Source: Tomitella fengzijianii (GTDB lineage: Bacteria > Actinomycetota > Actinomycetes > Mycobacteriales > Mycobacteriaceae). Taken from it: a stretch of 64,000 bases of DNA. The translations under genes and the position numbers were made by a program. Within the stretch, counting starts at the first letter, position 1. Each line of letters starts with the position of its first letter. The notes beneath the pieces are model-generated. The model made no database searches, was not told the origin of the DNA, and saw only the letters and a program-made list of their open reading frames with translations. Location: positions 62,001-126,000 of the forward strand of contig NZ_CP041765.1 of the NCBI RefSeq assembly GCF_007559025.1, written 5' to 3'. This document shows, in pieces, positions 50,912 to 59,449 of this stretch.

Positions 50912-52291
50912 TCAGCGGAACTGGACGGCGATGTCCGTGTGGCCCACGCGGATGATGTCGCCGTGCGCCAGCTGCCACTCCGTGACCGGGTTGCCGTTGA
51001 CGACGGTGCCGTTGGTGGAGTTCAGGTCGACGAGCAGCGCCACCGCGCCGTCCCACTGGACGTCGGCGTGCTGCCGGGACACGCCGGTGTCCGGCACCCG
51101 GAAATGCGAGGACTGGCCCCGGCCGATCACGTTGGAGCCCTGACGCAGGTCGAAGGTGCGTCCGCTGCCGTCGTCGAGGACCAGCCGTACGCCCTGGGTG
51201 CGCGGCTGCGACCAGGCCCCGAAGCCTCCCGCTTGCGGGTACTCCTGCTGCTGGTAGCCCTGCGTGTGATCCTGCGGGGGGTAGCCCGAACGCGGGTCGT
51301 AGTCCTGCTGTCCGTAGTCCTGCCGTCCGTAGGCCTGAGGCTGGTAGCCCTGGGGGGCGTGGCCGCGGGGGTCGTAGCCCTGAGCTCCGTAGCCCTGAGC
51401 TCCGTAGCCCTGAGCGCCGCGGCCCTGTGTTCCATACATCTGGGCCCCGTAGTTCTGGGCTCCGTGGTCCTGAGCCGGGTAGTCCTGCGGCGGCTGCCCC
51501 TGCACGCCGTAGCCGGGCGCCGCATAATTCCGGGGGGCGCGGTCCTCCGGCGGGCGGTCCCGAGGCGGGTATCCGTCTTGGGCGTCCGGTCCGGGGGTGC
51601 GGTCAGGTGCGTAACCCGGATCACCCCAGGCGTTGTAGGCGGCGCCGCCGTATGCGGGCTCCCGGCCGCTCGGATGTGGAGGGTCGTGCAGTGGCCGCCC
51701 CTCGGCCCGCGGCTCCTCGCCGCGTCGCGGAGGGGCGGCTTCGGGCTGCGGGGCCGGGGAGGCGGTGAGCCGGCCCTCGTTGCGCGCGCGGTAGCGCTCG
51801 GACGGCAGGCCGCCGGCCGGCGCGTCGGGCGCTTCCCGTGGAACCTGGGGCGGCCGCGCGGAGTCCGCACCGCGCGGCGGCGCCTCGCCGGGCACCGGAT
51901 CCGAGGACACGGAGAATCCGGCATCCGGGTCGATCGAGCTCTGCGCCCGGAACTGTCCGGTGTGCAGGTTGGGCGACGACTGCAGCTCCACCGACACGTC
52001 GCCGTAGGTCTGCCACCGCTGCTCGTCGATGAATCCGGCGAGGTGCGTGGCGAACGACCGCAGCGTGAGCTCTGCGTCGGCCGTCAGGTTCTGTTCGTCC
52101 GAATCGCTGACCGTCAGCACATAGTGATTGGGGACCACCGGCTGGTCCCCCTGCATACGGAGGCCGTCGGACGCCTCCCGGCGCAGCGCGGCCTCAACCT
52201 CCGCCGGCATGATCTTGCCGCCGAACACCCGCGCGAAGGCGTCGTCCACGGCGCCCTCCAACCTGCGCTCGAAGCGTTGCACAAACCCCAC
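50912..52291 (-). CDS. fhaA: FHA-domain protein FhaA with DUF3662 domain and repeat linker
   Basis: A 459-aa protein. The N-terminal DUF3662 (FhaA_N) domain, about 1-130, starts VQRFERRLEGAVDDAFARVFGGK. A disordered linker of more than 200 residues is rich in Pro, Gly, Tyr and Gln. It includes a run of GYGAQ/GYDPR-type pentapeptides. The C-terminal FHA domain has NVIGRGQSSHFRVPDTGVSRQHADV and DLNSTNGTVVNG. In M. tuberculosis FhaA binds phosphorylated MviN at poles and septum. GTG 52291 has GAGGAGG 6 bases upstream. It is transcribed separately from fhaB. Confidence 0.95.
   Translation of the reverse strand: MGFVQRFERRLEGAVDDAFARVFGGKIMPAEVEAALRREASDGLRMQGDQPVVPNHYVLTVSDSDEQNLTADAELTLRSFATHLAGFIDEQRWQTYGDVSVELQSSPNLHTGQFRAQSSIDPDAGFSVSSDPVPGEAPPRGADSARPPQVPREAPDAPAGGLPSERYRARNEGRLTASPAPQPEAAPPRRGEEPRAEGRPLHDPPHPSGREPAYGGAAYNAWGDPGYAPDRTPGPDAQDGYPPRDRPPEDRAPRNYAAPGYGVQGQPPQDYPAQDHGAQNYGAQMYGTQGRGAQGYGAQGYGAQGYDPRGHAPQGYQPQAYGRQDYGQQDYDPRSGYPPQDHTQGYQQQEYPQAGGFGAWSQPRTQGVRLVLDDGSGRTFDLRQGSNVIGRGQSSHFRVPDTGVSRQHADVQWDGAVALLVDLNSTNGTVVNGNPVTEWQLAHGDIIRVGHTDIAVQFR
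51374..51418. repeat. 15-bp tandem repeat inside fhaA linker
   Basis: GTAGCCCTGAGCTCC occurs at 51374-51388 and 51389-51403 exactly and at 51404-51418 with one change. It encodes GYGAQ units on the minus strand. Flanking units are more degenerate. The repeat is length-variable by slippage in principle. Confidence 0.8.
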
Positions 52292-52511
52292 CGACTGCCT
52301 CCTCTCCCGCCGCGCGGCGTAACCACAGTGAGCAGGAGCGGGGACTCCTGACCATTCGAGGATACTGGGCGGGTACTGCTACACCGGTCCGTATGGCCTG
52401 TCAACCATTGTCGCCGCATCTCGGGCCGCGCGCATCGATGCAGATCACACGTGTGTGAACAGGGGATTTGAGGGCCCACGAGACACCGTGCTAGTCTCGA
52501 TCGCGTTGCTC

Positions 52512-52594
52512 GGGCGAGTGGCGGAATGGCAGACGCGCTGGCTTCAGGTGCCAGTGTCCTTCGGGACGTGGGGGTTCAAGTCCCCCTTCGCCCA
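52512..52594 (+). tRNA. leuT: tRNA-Leu (anticodon CAG)
   Basis: A cloverleaf can be drawn. The acceptor GGGCGAG (52512-52518) pairs with TTCGCCC (52587-52593, one G-T pair), and the discriminator is A at 52594. The anticodon stem CTGGC/GCCAG (52538-52542, 52550-52554) encloses TTCAGGT with CAG at 52545-52547. A long variable arm (TGTCCTTCGGGACG) marks a class II tRNA. The T-arm is GGGGGTTCAAGTCCCCC. CCA is not encoded. It lies upstream of fhaA, as in M. tuberculosis. Confidence 0.96.
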
Positions 52595-52600
52595 CAGAAC

Positions 52601-52640
52601 AAAGCGCCGGGACCTCGCATTCACGAGGTCCCGGCGCTTT
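52601..52640 (+). terminator. Strong terminator after tRNA-Leu
   Basis: AAAGCGCCGGGACCTCG (52601-52617) and CGAGGTCCCGGCGCTTT (52624-52640) form a perfect 17-bp stem with a 6-base loop, 6 bases after the tRNA. The A/T ends would allow termination in either direction. Confidence 0.85.
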
Positions 52641-52775
52641 GCTGCGTTTCGGGCGCGGGCCGGCCGCGCCGTTTCGAGCGCGATGTACATGATCCGCGTA
52701 CGCAATCCCGGCGGATCCTGCACACACGATGCTCGGAACGGCGGGCCCGCCGGGAGGGCGGTCTGCCCACCGGGG

Positions 52776-53063
52776 TCAGGGCTGGGCGCCCACCACCCGC
52801 CGCGGCCGGGGCTCGCCGTCGGCGCGCATCCGGTACCGCGTGTCGTCCCTGTTCGCGGCGGCCTCCATCGCGCCGTCCCAAGCGAGGTACGCGGTGATGC
52901 GGCCGGCGGTGTCGGTGGAGACCCCCGCCGCGCTGGCGGTCTGGTCGACGGTCAGCCAGTCGCCCCGGCGTCCCGGGGCCGAGAGCTCCTGGACCACCGC
53001 GTCGAGTGCGCGCTGGTCGATTCCGGTGAACCCGCGGTTTCGTGCTGTGCGTGCCTGCATCAT
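52776..53063 (-). CDS. Small protein of unknown function, possible winged-helix
   Basis: A 95-aa protein beginning MMQARTARNRGFTGIDQRAL. GGAGGGG stands 8 bases before the ATG pair at 53063/53060, which supports it. The middle part (DWLTVDQTASAAGVSTDTAGRITAYLAWDGAMEAAANRDDTRYRM, in segments) reads like a helix-turn-helix followed by a beta wing, so a DNA-binding role is possible. No named family is recognised. The 287-bp stretch from 53064 to the lipase end shows no other gene. Confidence 0.62.
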   Translation of the reverse strand: MMQARTARNRGFTGIDQRALDAVVQELSAPGRRGDWLTVDQTASAAGVSTDTAGRITAYLAWDGAMEAAANRDDTRYRMRADGEPRPRRVVGAQP

Positions 53064-53350
53064 CCTGCAAACCCCTCCGATCGGGGACGTGGGCGTGGTG
53101 GAACTCCGCGGCCGTGACCCTTGTGGGGTGCGCCGGGCAGTGGGTCCGGTGTCTGCAACGCGGTTGCGGTTGCGGATCATCCCTTCTTAAGGGACATCGC
53201 CTATCGGACGTGCGTACGTCACCTGTTGACGCGGTGAGTTCGGTCACCGGATGGCGGATGCATGCGCCGGGGAACGCCCCATGCGGTAGGCCGTGCTCCG
53301 CCGGCGTGCGGGACCTGCCCGGGGTGCCCCGGCCTCCCGGCCGGGTGCAG

Positions 53351-54556
53351 TCAGGCCCCGCAGACTCCGCCGGGTGCGCCGCCGTCGCCGAGTGTGCGGA
53401 TGAAGGCGAGAGCGTCGTCGAAGGACGCGGGCACGGTGGGGGTGTGCTCGAGGCCGTCGTAGGTCTTGTACGAGACGGGATTGCCGGCGGTGCAGAGGGT
53501 GTCGACCAGCGCGGTGGTGCTGGGTTCGGTCACGGACGAATCCGCGGTGCCCTGCAGAATGAGGGTGGGCACCTGCAGCGTGAGCCCGCCGAGGTTCTGC
53601 TTCGCGAGGTAGTCGGCCATCGGCGTCAGGTCGGCGTCGTCGGGGATGATCTTGTCGACCGGGACGTGTTGGGCAGCGGCGAAGGTGGCGTCGGTGCAGC
53701 CGTTCGTCGCCGCGTCCAGAAGCGGGTCGACGGGGTCGCTGACGTAGTCGTACGCCTTCAGCCCGGGGTCGGCTGCCTGCGCGCCGAGCAGGATCAGCGG
53801 AAGGTAGCCCAGCGCGGCGCGGACGTCCGGCCCGCCCGCGGCGAAGTACTGCAGGGTGTCGCCGAGCCTGTTGCCGGGCGCGATGGCCACCGCGCCCTCG
53901 AGGTTGAGGTCGGGTGCGCGCGAGGGGGCCTCTGCGGCGGTGAACACGGCGGCGTGCCCGCCCTGGCTGTGCCCGGCGACGTACCAGGTGGTGCCGATGG
54001 ACGAGTCGAGTTCGCGCGCCGCGGTGACGATGTCGGTGACGGCGTTGGCCTCGGAGTCGCCGTTGATGTAGGGGTGGACGCCGGGAGTTCCCAGGCCCAC
54101 GTAGTCGGTCTGCACGACGGCGTAGCCGGCCTGGACGTAGCGGTCGAGGGTGTCGTCCACGTAGCGCAGGTATTCGCCGTCCGATCCGGGAACCGAACCC
54201 GACGAGGGGGCGCAGGCATCGGCGACGCCGGTGGTGCCGTGCGCCCAGCTGATCACCGGCCACCCGCCGTCGGGTGCGGGACCGCCGGGGACGGACACCG
54301 AGCCGGAGACCACGGCCGGATCGCCCTGCGGTCCCTCGGACATGTAGGTCACCCGGGTGTTTCCCGCGGCGCTGGGGAGCACCGCGTCGCCGGTCGACGG
54401 CTGACTCGACAGCAGCGTGCCGTAGGCGATGTCCCCCGATGCCGCGGCGGATGCCCCGTCGCCGTCCGCGTTCGAACCGCAGCCGGCGAGCACCGTCGCT
54501 GCGATCACCGCCGCCCCGGCCCATCGAGCTCGTCGTGCAATGCGTGATGTGTGCAT
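53351..54556 (-). CDS. Secreted lipoprotein lipase (secretory lipase/LIP family)
   Basis: A 401-aa alpha/beta hydrolase. The signal peptide ends in the lipobox LAGC (Cys26), so it should be anchored outside the membrane. SWAHGTTG holds the oxyanion hole, the nucleophile serine is S197 in AGHSQGG, and the acid and histidine are likely in GTADSSV and GLEHTPTV. Cysteines CAPSSG, NGCTD, TLCTAG and GGVCGA suggest disulfides. It resembles the secretory lipase family of Nocardia/Gordonia relatives that degrade triacylglycerols. It is divergent from a TetR regulator across an operator with a 38-bp palindrome. Confidence 0.9.
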   Translation of the reverse strand: MHTSRIARRARWAGAAVIAATVLAGCGSNADGDGASAAASGDIAYGTLLSSQPSTGDAVLPSAAGNTRVTYMSEGPQGDPAVVSGSVSVPGGPAPDGGWPVISWAHGTTGVADACAPSSGSVPGSDGEYLRYVDDTLDRYVQAGYAVVQTDYVGLGTPGVHPYINGDSEANAVTDIVTAARELDSSIGTTWYVAGHSQGGHAAVFTAAEAPSRAPDLNLEGAVAIAPGNRLGDTLQYFAAGGPDVRAALGYLPLILLGAQAADPGLKAYDYVSDPVDPLLDAATNGCTDATFAAAQHVPVDKIIPDDADLTPMADYLAKQNLGGLTLQVPTLILQGTADSSVTEPSTTALVDTLCTAGNPVSYKTYDGLEHTPTVPASFDDALAFIRTLGDGGAPGGVCGA

Positions 54557-54627
54557 GGATGCTTAGCGCTTTCTCGTGATCGCCGCCGCGACCGATCACT
54601 CGGCCGTCGGAGAATGTAGATCAGCCG

Positions 54628-54671
54628 ACCTAGGTCAGCCAACCTAGGTCATATGACCTAGGTTGGCTGAC
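54628..54671. promoter_or_regulatory. TetR operator array with 38-bp palindrome
   Basis: A perfect palindrome spans 54634-54671 (19-bp arms, GTCAGCCAACCTAGGTCAT and its inverse). Within and beside it ACCTAGGT occurs at 54628, 54642 and 54656, exactly 14 bp apart. The array overlaps the -35 region of the TetR gene, whose -10 (TATCCT, 54684-54689) lies 6 bases before its ATG. Confidence 0.75.
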
Positions 54672-54695
54672 CTTAGCATCGCGTATCCTCATCGC

Positions 54696-55346
54696 ATGCC
54701 CAAGCCCGACACCCGTGAGGCGCTGATCGATGCCGCCGAGCGGCTCGTGGCCGCACGCGGGCTGCGGGGAATCTCGGTGCGCGAGGTGATCCGCGCGGCC
54801 GGGCAGCGCAACCACGGGGCGATCGCCTACTACTTCGGCTCCTGGCACGGGCTGCTCGCCGCAGTGTGGGCGGCACGTTCGACGGGGGCGGAGCAACAGC
54901 GACAGCTGCGCATCGCCGCCGAAGAGTCGGACGACCGCCTGCACGGGCTCGTCATCGCCTACGTGAGCCCCTTCGTCGCCGAGGTCTCCCGGCATACGCC
55001 GTCGTACTGGGCGCAGTTCAACGAACAGTGGCTCGCCGGCATCCATGCCGATTTCGTCAACACGCCGGAGCCGCTGGTGCCCGGCGACCCGGACTACCCG
55101 CCGATCCGGGGGATGGAGGCGATGCAGAGCATCTATGCGGACATCGCCGCCGAACTCGGTCACCTGGCGCAGCCGTTGCGCACCGCGCGCGTGGCGCTCG
55201 CGGCCCGATTCGTCGTCTCGGCACTCGCGTCATGGGAGCGCGACCAGGTGAGCGGCGTCTGGCAGAGCCTCGACGACTACGAAGGCGAGCTCTGCCGGCT
55301 GATGCTCGCCCTGCTGCGGGCCGACGGCGAGGCGGCGGCCACCTGA
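54696..55346 (+). CDS. TetR-family transcriptional regulator
   Basis: A 216-aa TetR regulator. The helix-turn-helix (about residues 5-55) reads REALIDAAERLVAARGLRGISVREVIRAAG then RNHGAIAYYFGSWHGLL. The C-terminal domain is TetR_C-like, with FVAEVSRHTPSYWAQFNEQWL. It is leaderless by appearance (TATCCT plus 6 bases, no ribosome site). It probably represses itself and the divergent secreted lipase. Confidence 0.9.
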   Translation: MPKPDTREALIDAAERLVAARGLRGISVREVIRAAGQRNHGAIAYYFGSWHGLLAAVWAARSTGAEQQRQLRIAAEESDDRLHGLVIAYVSPFVAEVSRHTPSYWAQFNEQWLAGIHADFVNTPEPLVPGDPDYPPIRGMEAMQSIYADIAAELGHLAQPLRTARVALAARFVVSALASWERDQVSGVWQSLDDYEGELCRLMLALLRADGEAAAT

Positions 55347-55428
55347 TTCCGCCCGCCGATCCACCGCCCCGGCGGTGTGACCGGGGCCTCATGGTGAGCA
55401 GTCCGGGCGGTGCTTTACGCTGCGGATC

Positions 55429-56205
55429 ATGGAGATCAGGGGAGCTAGTGCAATCGTCACCGGCGGCGCTTCGGGAATCGGCGCCGCCACCGCCCGCCGG
55501 CTGGCCAAGCGCGGCGCCAAGGTGGTCGTCGCGGACCTCAACGCGGACGCCGGGCAGCAGCTCGCGCAGGAGATCGACGGCGTGTTCGTCCCCGTCGACG
55601 TCACCGACACCGCGCAGATCGAGGCCGCCGTCAACGCCGCCATCGAGCTTGCGCCGCTGAAGGCTCTGGTCAACTCGGCCGGCATCGGGTCCGCGCAGCG
55701 CACCATCGGCCGCGACGGCGAGTTCGCGTCCGCGCACAACATCGACGTGTACAAGAAGGTCATCGCCATCAACCTGATCGGCACCTTCGACGCCGTGCGC
55801 CTGGCCGCCACCGCGATGAGCCGCAACGACCCGGGCGAGGACAAGGACCGCGGCGCCATCGTCAACCTGGCGTCGGTGGCCGCGTTCGACGGCCAGATCG
55901 GCCAGGCGGCCTACTCGTCGTCCAAGGGCGGCGTCGTGGGAATGACCCTGCCGGTGGCGCGCGACCTGTCGGCGGCGGGCATCCGCCTCAACACCATTGC
56001 CCCGGGGCTCATCGACACCCCCATCTACGGCAGCGGCCCCGAGTCGGACGCGTTCAAGGCCAAGTTGGGCGAGAGCGTGCTGTTCCCCAAGCGCCTCGGC
56101 GTGCCGGACGAGCTGGCGTCGATGGTCGAGGAGCTGCTCACCAACTCGTACATGAACGCCGAGGTGGTCCGGGTGGACGGCGGCATCCGGATGCCTCCGA
56201 AGTGA
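55429..56205 (+). CDS. Short-chain dehydrogenase (3-hydroxyacyl-CoA dehydrogenase type 2-like)
   Basis: A 258-aa SDR. The cofactor motif TGGASGIG is at 11-18, and Asp in VADLN indicates NAD preference. NSAG is at 82-85, with catalytic S149, Y162 and K166 in a YSSSK motif. RLNTIAPGLIDTPIYGSGP resembles human HSD17B10/type 2 3-hydroxyacyl-CoA dehydrogenases, so a role in fatty-acid, branched-chain or steroid side-chain oxidation is likely. TACGCT 7 bases before the ATG and no ribosome site suggest a leaderless transcript. It is monocistronic. Confidence 0.9.
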   Translation: MEIRGASAIVTGGASGIGAATARRLAKRGAKVVVADLNADAGQQLAQEIDGVFVPVDVTDTAQIEAAVNAAIELAPLKALVNSAGIGSAQRTIGRDGEFASAHNIDVYKKVIAINLIGTFDAVRLAATAMSRNDPGEDKDRGAIVNLASVAAFDGQIGQAAYSSSKGGVVGMTLPVARDLSAAGIRLNTIAPGLIDTPIYGSGPESDAFKAKLGESVLFPKRLGVPDELASMVEELLTNSYMNAEVVRVDGGIRMPPK

Positions 56206-56505
56206 TCGGCTGAGAACCTCGAACGCCGTGCCCGCCACACAGCATTGGGCGACCCGCGCCGGACCGGCGCGGGCACGGCGGTGACCCGGGCGGTGCTCGA
56301 GGAGGCGCGCCGGCGCGGGGAGAGGTCCGTGATCGTGCTCGGCCACCCGGAGTGCTACCCGCGGTTCGGTTTCGAGCGCGCATCGGCGCACGGAGTGCGG
56401 ATGCGGACCGCCGTGCCGGACGAGGCGCTGATGGTGCTGAGCCTCGACGGCGGAGCCGTGCCCTCCGGCGTCATCCGCTACGCCGCCGCATTCGGCGACA
56501 TCTGA
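56206..56505 (+). pseudogene. Remnant of a GNAT N-acetyltransferase
   Basis: The frame encodes a typical GNAT C-terminal half: GAGTAVTRAVLEEARRRGERSVIVLGHPECYPRFGFERASAHGVRMR and then PSGVIRYAAAFGDI, in segments. The N-terminal half is missing. The frame is closed by a stop at 56203-56205, the end of the SDR gene, and only a TTG at 56245 could serve as start. The acetyl-CoA loop (RRTGAGTA) is kept, but the acceptor-binding half is lost, so the product should be inactive. This looks like a 5' deletion that joined the acetyltransferase end to the SDR gene. Confidence 0.7.
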
Positions 56506-56696
56506 GCGGGGTCCGCGCACCCGGACACCCTCCGCAACGTCAAGATCCCCGGGATCTGCCCGACGGCCGACTGACGACGCAGGCGCCGAGGGCCTGGCGA
56601 ACCCGGCAGGGCGCATAGCCGGTCACGCCGGGGAATGTTCCCGGTGGCGGCATCGTTCGCCTGGCATAGGGCGAGGTTCTGAGGAGGCGTGCGGCA

Positions 56697-58199
56697 GTGG
56701 TGGAGCAGACCGGATCCAGCGGTGGCGCCGCCGGCGCCGCACCCGATCCGGTCCGCTGGCGCGTCCTGGCGGTGCTGCTGGTCGCGATCTTCATGTCGCT
56801 CGTCGGCGTCAGCATCGTCAACGTGGCGCTGCCCTCGATACAACAGGGCCTCGACGCCGCGCAGTCCGACGTGCAATGGGTGCTGTCCGGCTACGCGCTG
56901 ACCTTCGGCATCGTGCTCGTCGCCGCGGGCCGTGCCGGCGATTTGATGGGCCGCGGCGGCATCTTCATCCTGGGCGTGGTCATCTTCACCGCGTCGTCCG
57001 TGGCCGCCGGGCTCGCACCCAACGCCGATGCGCTCAATGCCGCGCGCTTCATGCAGGGCCTGGGTTCGGGATTGCTGAACCCGCAAGGCGTGGGCATGAT
57101 CCAGCAGTACTTCCGCGGCGCAGAGCGGGGCCGGGCGTTCGGCTTCTTCGGCAGCGCCGTCGGAGTGGCTGTGGGAATCGGCCCGATCATCGGCGGGCTC
57201 CTCATCGAGTTGGGCGGTCCGGACATCGGCTGGCGGCTGACGTTTCTGGTGAACGTGCCCATCGGCCTCGCGTGCCTCGCGCTGGCGCTGCTGTGGTTTC
57301 CGCGCCCGCTGTTCAGCCGCATCCGGGACGCGGCCACCGGCCGGGTGGTGCGGGTAGGGGATGCCGTACGCGCACTCGACCCGGTCGGCTCGGTCCTACT
57401 GGGGCTCGCCGTGCTCGCGGTGCTGCTGCCCTTCGTCGAATCCGGGGTCACGGCGCTCATCTGGCTGGTCCTGCCGGTGGGCGTGCTGCTGGCGTACGCC
57501 TGGGTGCGGTGGGAACGCCGCTACGCCCGCAAGGGCAACAGCCCGATGGTGGACCTGAACATCTTCTCCACCCGCAGCTTCACCAACGGCAGCATCATCG
57601 TGGCGCTGTACTTCCTGGGAATGACGAGCATCTGGGTGCTCGTCGCCCTCTACATGCAGGACGGCGCCGGGCACTCCGCGCTGGCGGCGGGCGCGGTGGG
57701 CATCCCCGCGGCGCTCATCTCGGCGGTCGCGGCGCACTGGGCGGGCACAAGGGTGATGACCTATGGCCGCAAGGTGGTGATCGGCGGGCTCGTGAGCGCG
57801 CTCGCCGGTCTGGCGCTCAGCGTCGCCGTCGTGGTCCTGCACGAGGGCGGGCACCTCAGCGAGTGGTGGCTGATGGGGTCGTTGGTCTTCATCGGCATCG
57901 CGCAGGGCTCGGTGATCAGCCCCAACCAGACGCTCACGCTGGCGGACGTGCCGCTCGCGTACGCGGGCAGTTCCGGGGCGATCATGCAGACGGGGCAGCG
58001 CATCGGCACCTCGGTCGGCATCGCCGTCATCACCGCGGCGGTGTTCGCGGCACTCGACGCGGCGTCGTGGGCGGTCGCGGTGCCCGTGGGATTCGGGCTG
58101 ATCGCCGTGGTCGTGGTGCTCGCGCTGGGCGTGGGCGTGAAGGATCTGCGCGACCGGTCGCGCACGGGCACGGAACTGCCGGTGCCGGCGCGGCCGTGA
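56697..58199 (+). CDS. DHA2-family (EmrB/QacA) multidrug exporter
   Basis: A 500-aa major facilitator with 14 likely transmembrane segments. SLVGVSIVNVALPSIQQGL in TM1, AAGRAGDLMGRGGIFILG for motif A and GSAVGVAVGIGPIIGGLLIE for motif C identify the drug:H+ antiporter-2 group. A long charged loop (SRIRDAATGRVVRVGDAVRALDP) separates the halves. GTG 56697 has GAGGAGG 9 bases ahead; GTG 56700 is an alternative. No adjacent regulator is apparent. It ends ahead of a large inverted repeat. Confidence 0.9.
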   Translation: MVEQTGSSGGAAGAAPDPVRWRVLAVLLVAIFMSLVGVSIVNVALPSIQQGLDAAQSDVQWVLSGYALTFGIVLVAAGRAGDLMGRGGIFILGVVIFTASSVAAGLAPNADALNAARFMQGLGSGLLNPQGVGMIQQYFRGAERGRAFGFFGSAVGVAVGIGPIIGGLLIELGGPDIGWRLTFLVNVPIGLACLALALLWFPRPLFSRIRDAATGRVVRVGDAVRALDPVGSVLLGLAVLAVLLPFVESGVTALIWLVLPVGVLLAYAWVRWERRYARKGNSPMVDLNIFSTRSFTNGSIIVALYFLGMTSIWVLVALYMQDGAGHSALAAGAVGIPAALISAVAAHWAGTRVMTYGRKVVIGGLVSALAGLALSVAVVVLHEGGHLSEWWLMGSLVFIGIAQGSVISPNQTLTLADVPLAYAGSSGAIMQTGQRIGTSVGIAVITAAVFAALDAASWAVAVPVGFGLIAVVVVLALGVGVKDLRDRSRTGTELPVPARP

Positions 58200-58232
58200 G
58201 TTCGGGTTCCTGAAAGCTCCGTGGAACATGCT

Positions 58233-58290
58233 TCACATTCTGTGGGGGTGCGATGGCGGTTTCCCACCATCGCACCCCCACAGAATGTGA
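58233..58290. repeat. Perfect 24-bp inverted repeat between convergent genes
   Basis: Arms at 58233-58256 and 58267-58290 are exact inverses (24 bp each), starting TCACATTCTGTGG, with a 10-base loop. It separates the exporter and the convergent VOC gene. It could act as a bidirectional terminator without a T-run, or be a member of a dispersed intergenic palindrome family. No second copy was found in the window. Confidence 0.7.
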
Positions 58291-58309
58291 TTCCGGTGCC
58301 AGAAGCCGG

Positions 58310-58690
58310 CTACATGTCCATATGCAGCACCTCCCAGAGGTGCCCGTCGAGGTCGCGAAACGCGCCGGCATACATCGGGCCGTCCTCCATTCGCCACTCG
58401 GTGTGGGTGGCGCCGGCGGCCGCGGCCTTGGCGCACAGCTCGTCCACCTCCGCGCGGTTCAGCGCGTCGAACGCGAGAAACGTCTCGGTGCCCGAGTGCG
58501 GCGCGGTGCCATGGAAGCCGTGGAAGAAGTCCTGGCGCAGCAGCATCACCCAGGCGAGCTCGTTGACCACCAGCGCCGCGGCCTTGTCGTCGCTGAACTC
58601 TTCGTTGAATCCGAAGCCCAGTGTTGTCCAGAACTCGCGGGCCTTCGCGACGTCCGCGACGGGGAGGTTGGCGAAGAGCATGCGTGCCAT
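58310..58690 (-). CDS. VOC-family (glyoxalase-like) protein
   Basis: A 126-aa single-domain protein of the vicinal-oxygen-chelate fold: RMLFANLPVADVAKAREFWTTLGFGFNEEF, ALNRAEVDELCAKAAAAGAT and the ending FRDLDGHLWEVLHMDM. It is close to the uncharacterised 'lactoylglutathione lyase-like' proteins of actinobacteria. ATG 58690 is chosen since homology begins there; an AAGCAGG stands 7 bases upstream. Function unknown. Confidence 0.82.
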   Translation of the reverse strand: MARMLFANLPVADVAKAREFWTTLGFGFNEEFSDDKAAALVVNELAWVMLLRQDFFHGFHGTAPHSGTETFLAFDALNRAEVDELCAKAAAAGATHTEWRMEDGPMYAGAFRDLDGHLWEVLHMDM

Positions 58691-58843
58691 GTGCGTGCCT
58701 GCTTTCTGCTTGTGCGCCGGGGCGCGATGTGCGGTTCTGGGAGTATCGACCGGCGTCCTCACGGAGACTCATCGCGCGGGGCGATGACTCGGGGTGCGGA
58801 CGCCGGTCACCATTGGCATCCGGTTGCTGCGAGGAGGGCGGAT

Positions 58844-59404
58844 GTGACGGAGCCCGTTGCTTTGCTGGAACGCGCCGTGTCGTACACGCGCGGCGCCCTG
58901 CAGTCGGCCGGGGACGATCCGTCGGCGCCCACGCCCTGCAGCGAGTGGAATCTGGGCCGGCTCCTGGAACACATGTCCGATGCGCTCGACGCGTTCATCG
59001 AAGCGAGCGCGGGCGTCGTCGATATCCATCCGCGTGCGGGGTGCGGGGGCGATGCCGCGGGCCCGGTCGGGGCGCGCGTCGAGGCGCTGCGATGCAAGGC
59101 GTGCGATCTGCTGGGCGCCTGGTCGGCGGCCGGAACTCGGAACGTCCGGCTCGCCGACGCGGACCTGGATCCGGGGCTGCTGTTGCGGGCGGGGGCGCTG
59201 GAGATCGCGGTCCACGGGCACGACGTGGCGGCGACCGGGCCGCCGGGCCCCGCGCTTCCCGAGCCCCTTGCGCGGGACCTGCTGCCGACCGCGCGGTTAC
59301 TCGTCACGCCGGGTGATCGCGGGGTCCGCTTCGGTCCGCAGCTCCGGCCCGCGACGTCGGCGCCGTCTGCCGTGTTGCTGGGGTTCCTCGGCAGGACGCA
59401 GTGA
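58844..59404 (+). CDS. TIGR03086-type DinB/mycothiol-dependent maleylpyruvate isomerase-fold protein
   Basis: A 186-aa protein of the four-helix DinB-like fold: EPVALLERAVSYTRGALQSA, then PTPCSEWNLGRLLEHMSDALDAF. The C-x-x-W-N-x-x-x-L-x-x-H pattern and a later AVHGHDVA give the histidine metal ligands. Related enzymes use mycothiol, the actinobacterial thiol, but members of this family are mostly uncharacterised. GTG 58844 with GAGGAGG 6 bases ahead is a clear start. Confidence 0.82.
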   Translation: MTEPVALLERAVSYTRGALQSAGDDPSAPTPCSEWNLGRLLEHMSDALDAFIEASAGVVDIHPRAGCGGDAAGPVGARVEALRCKACDLLGAWSAAGTRNVRLADADLDPGLLLRAGALEIAVHGHDVAATGPPGPALPEPLARDLLPTARLLVTPGDRGVRFGPQLRPATSAPSAVLLGFLGRTQ

Positions 59405-59449
59405 CGGCGGGTGCGTCCCGGTGGCGCGGCGGACGGGTCTGAACAATCC

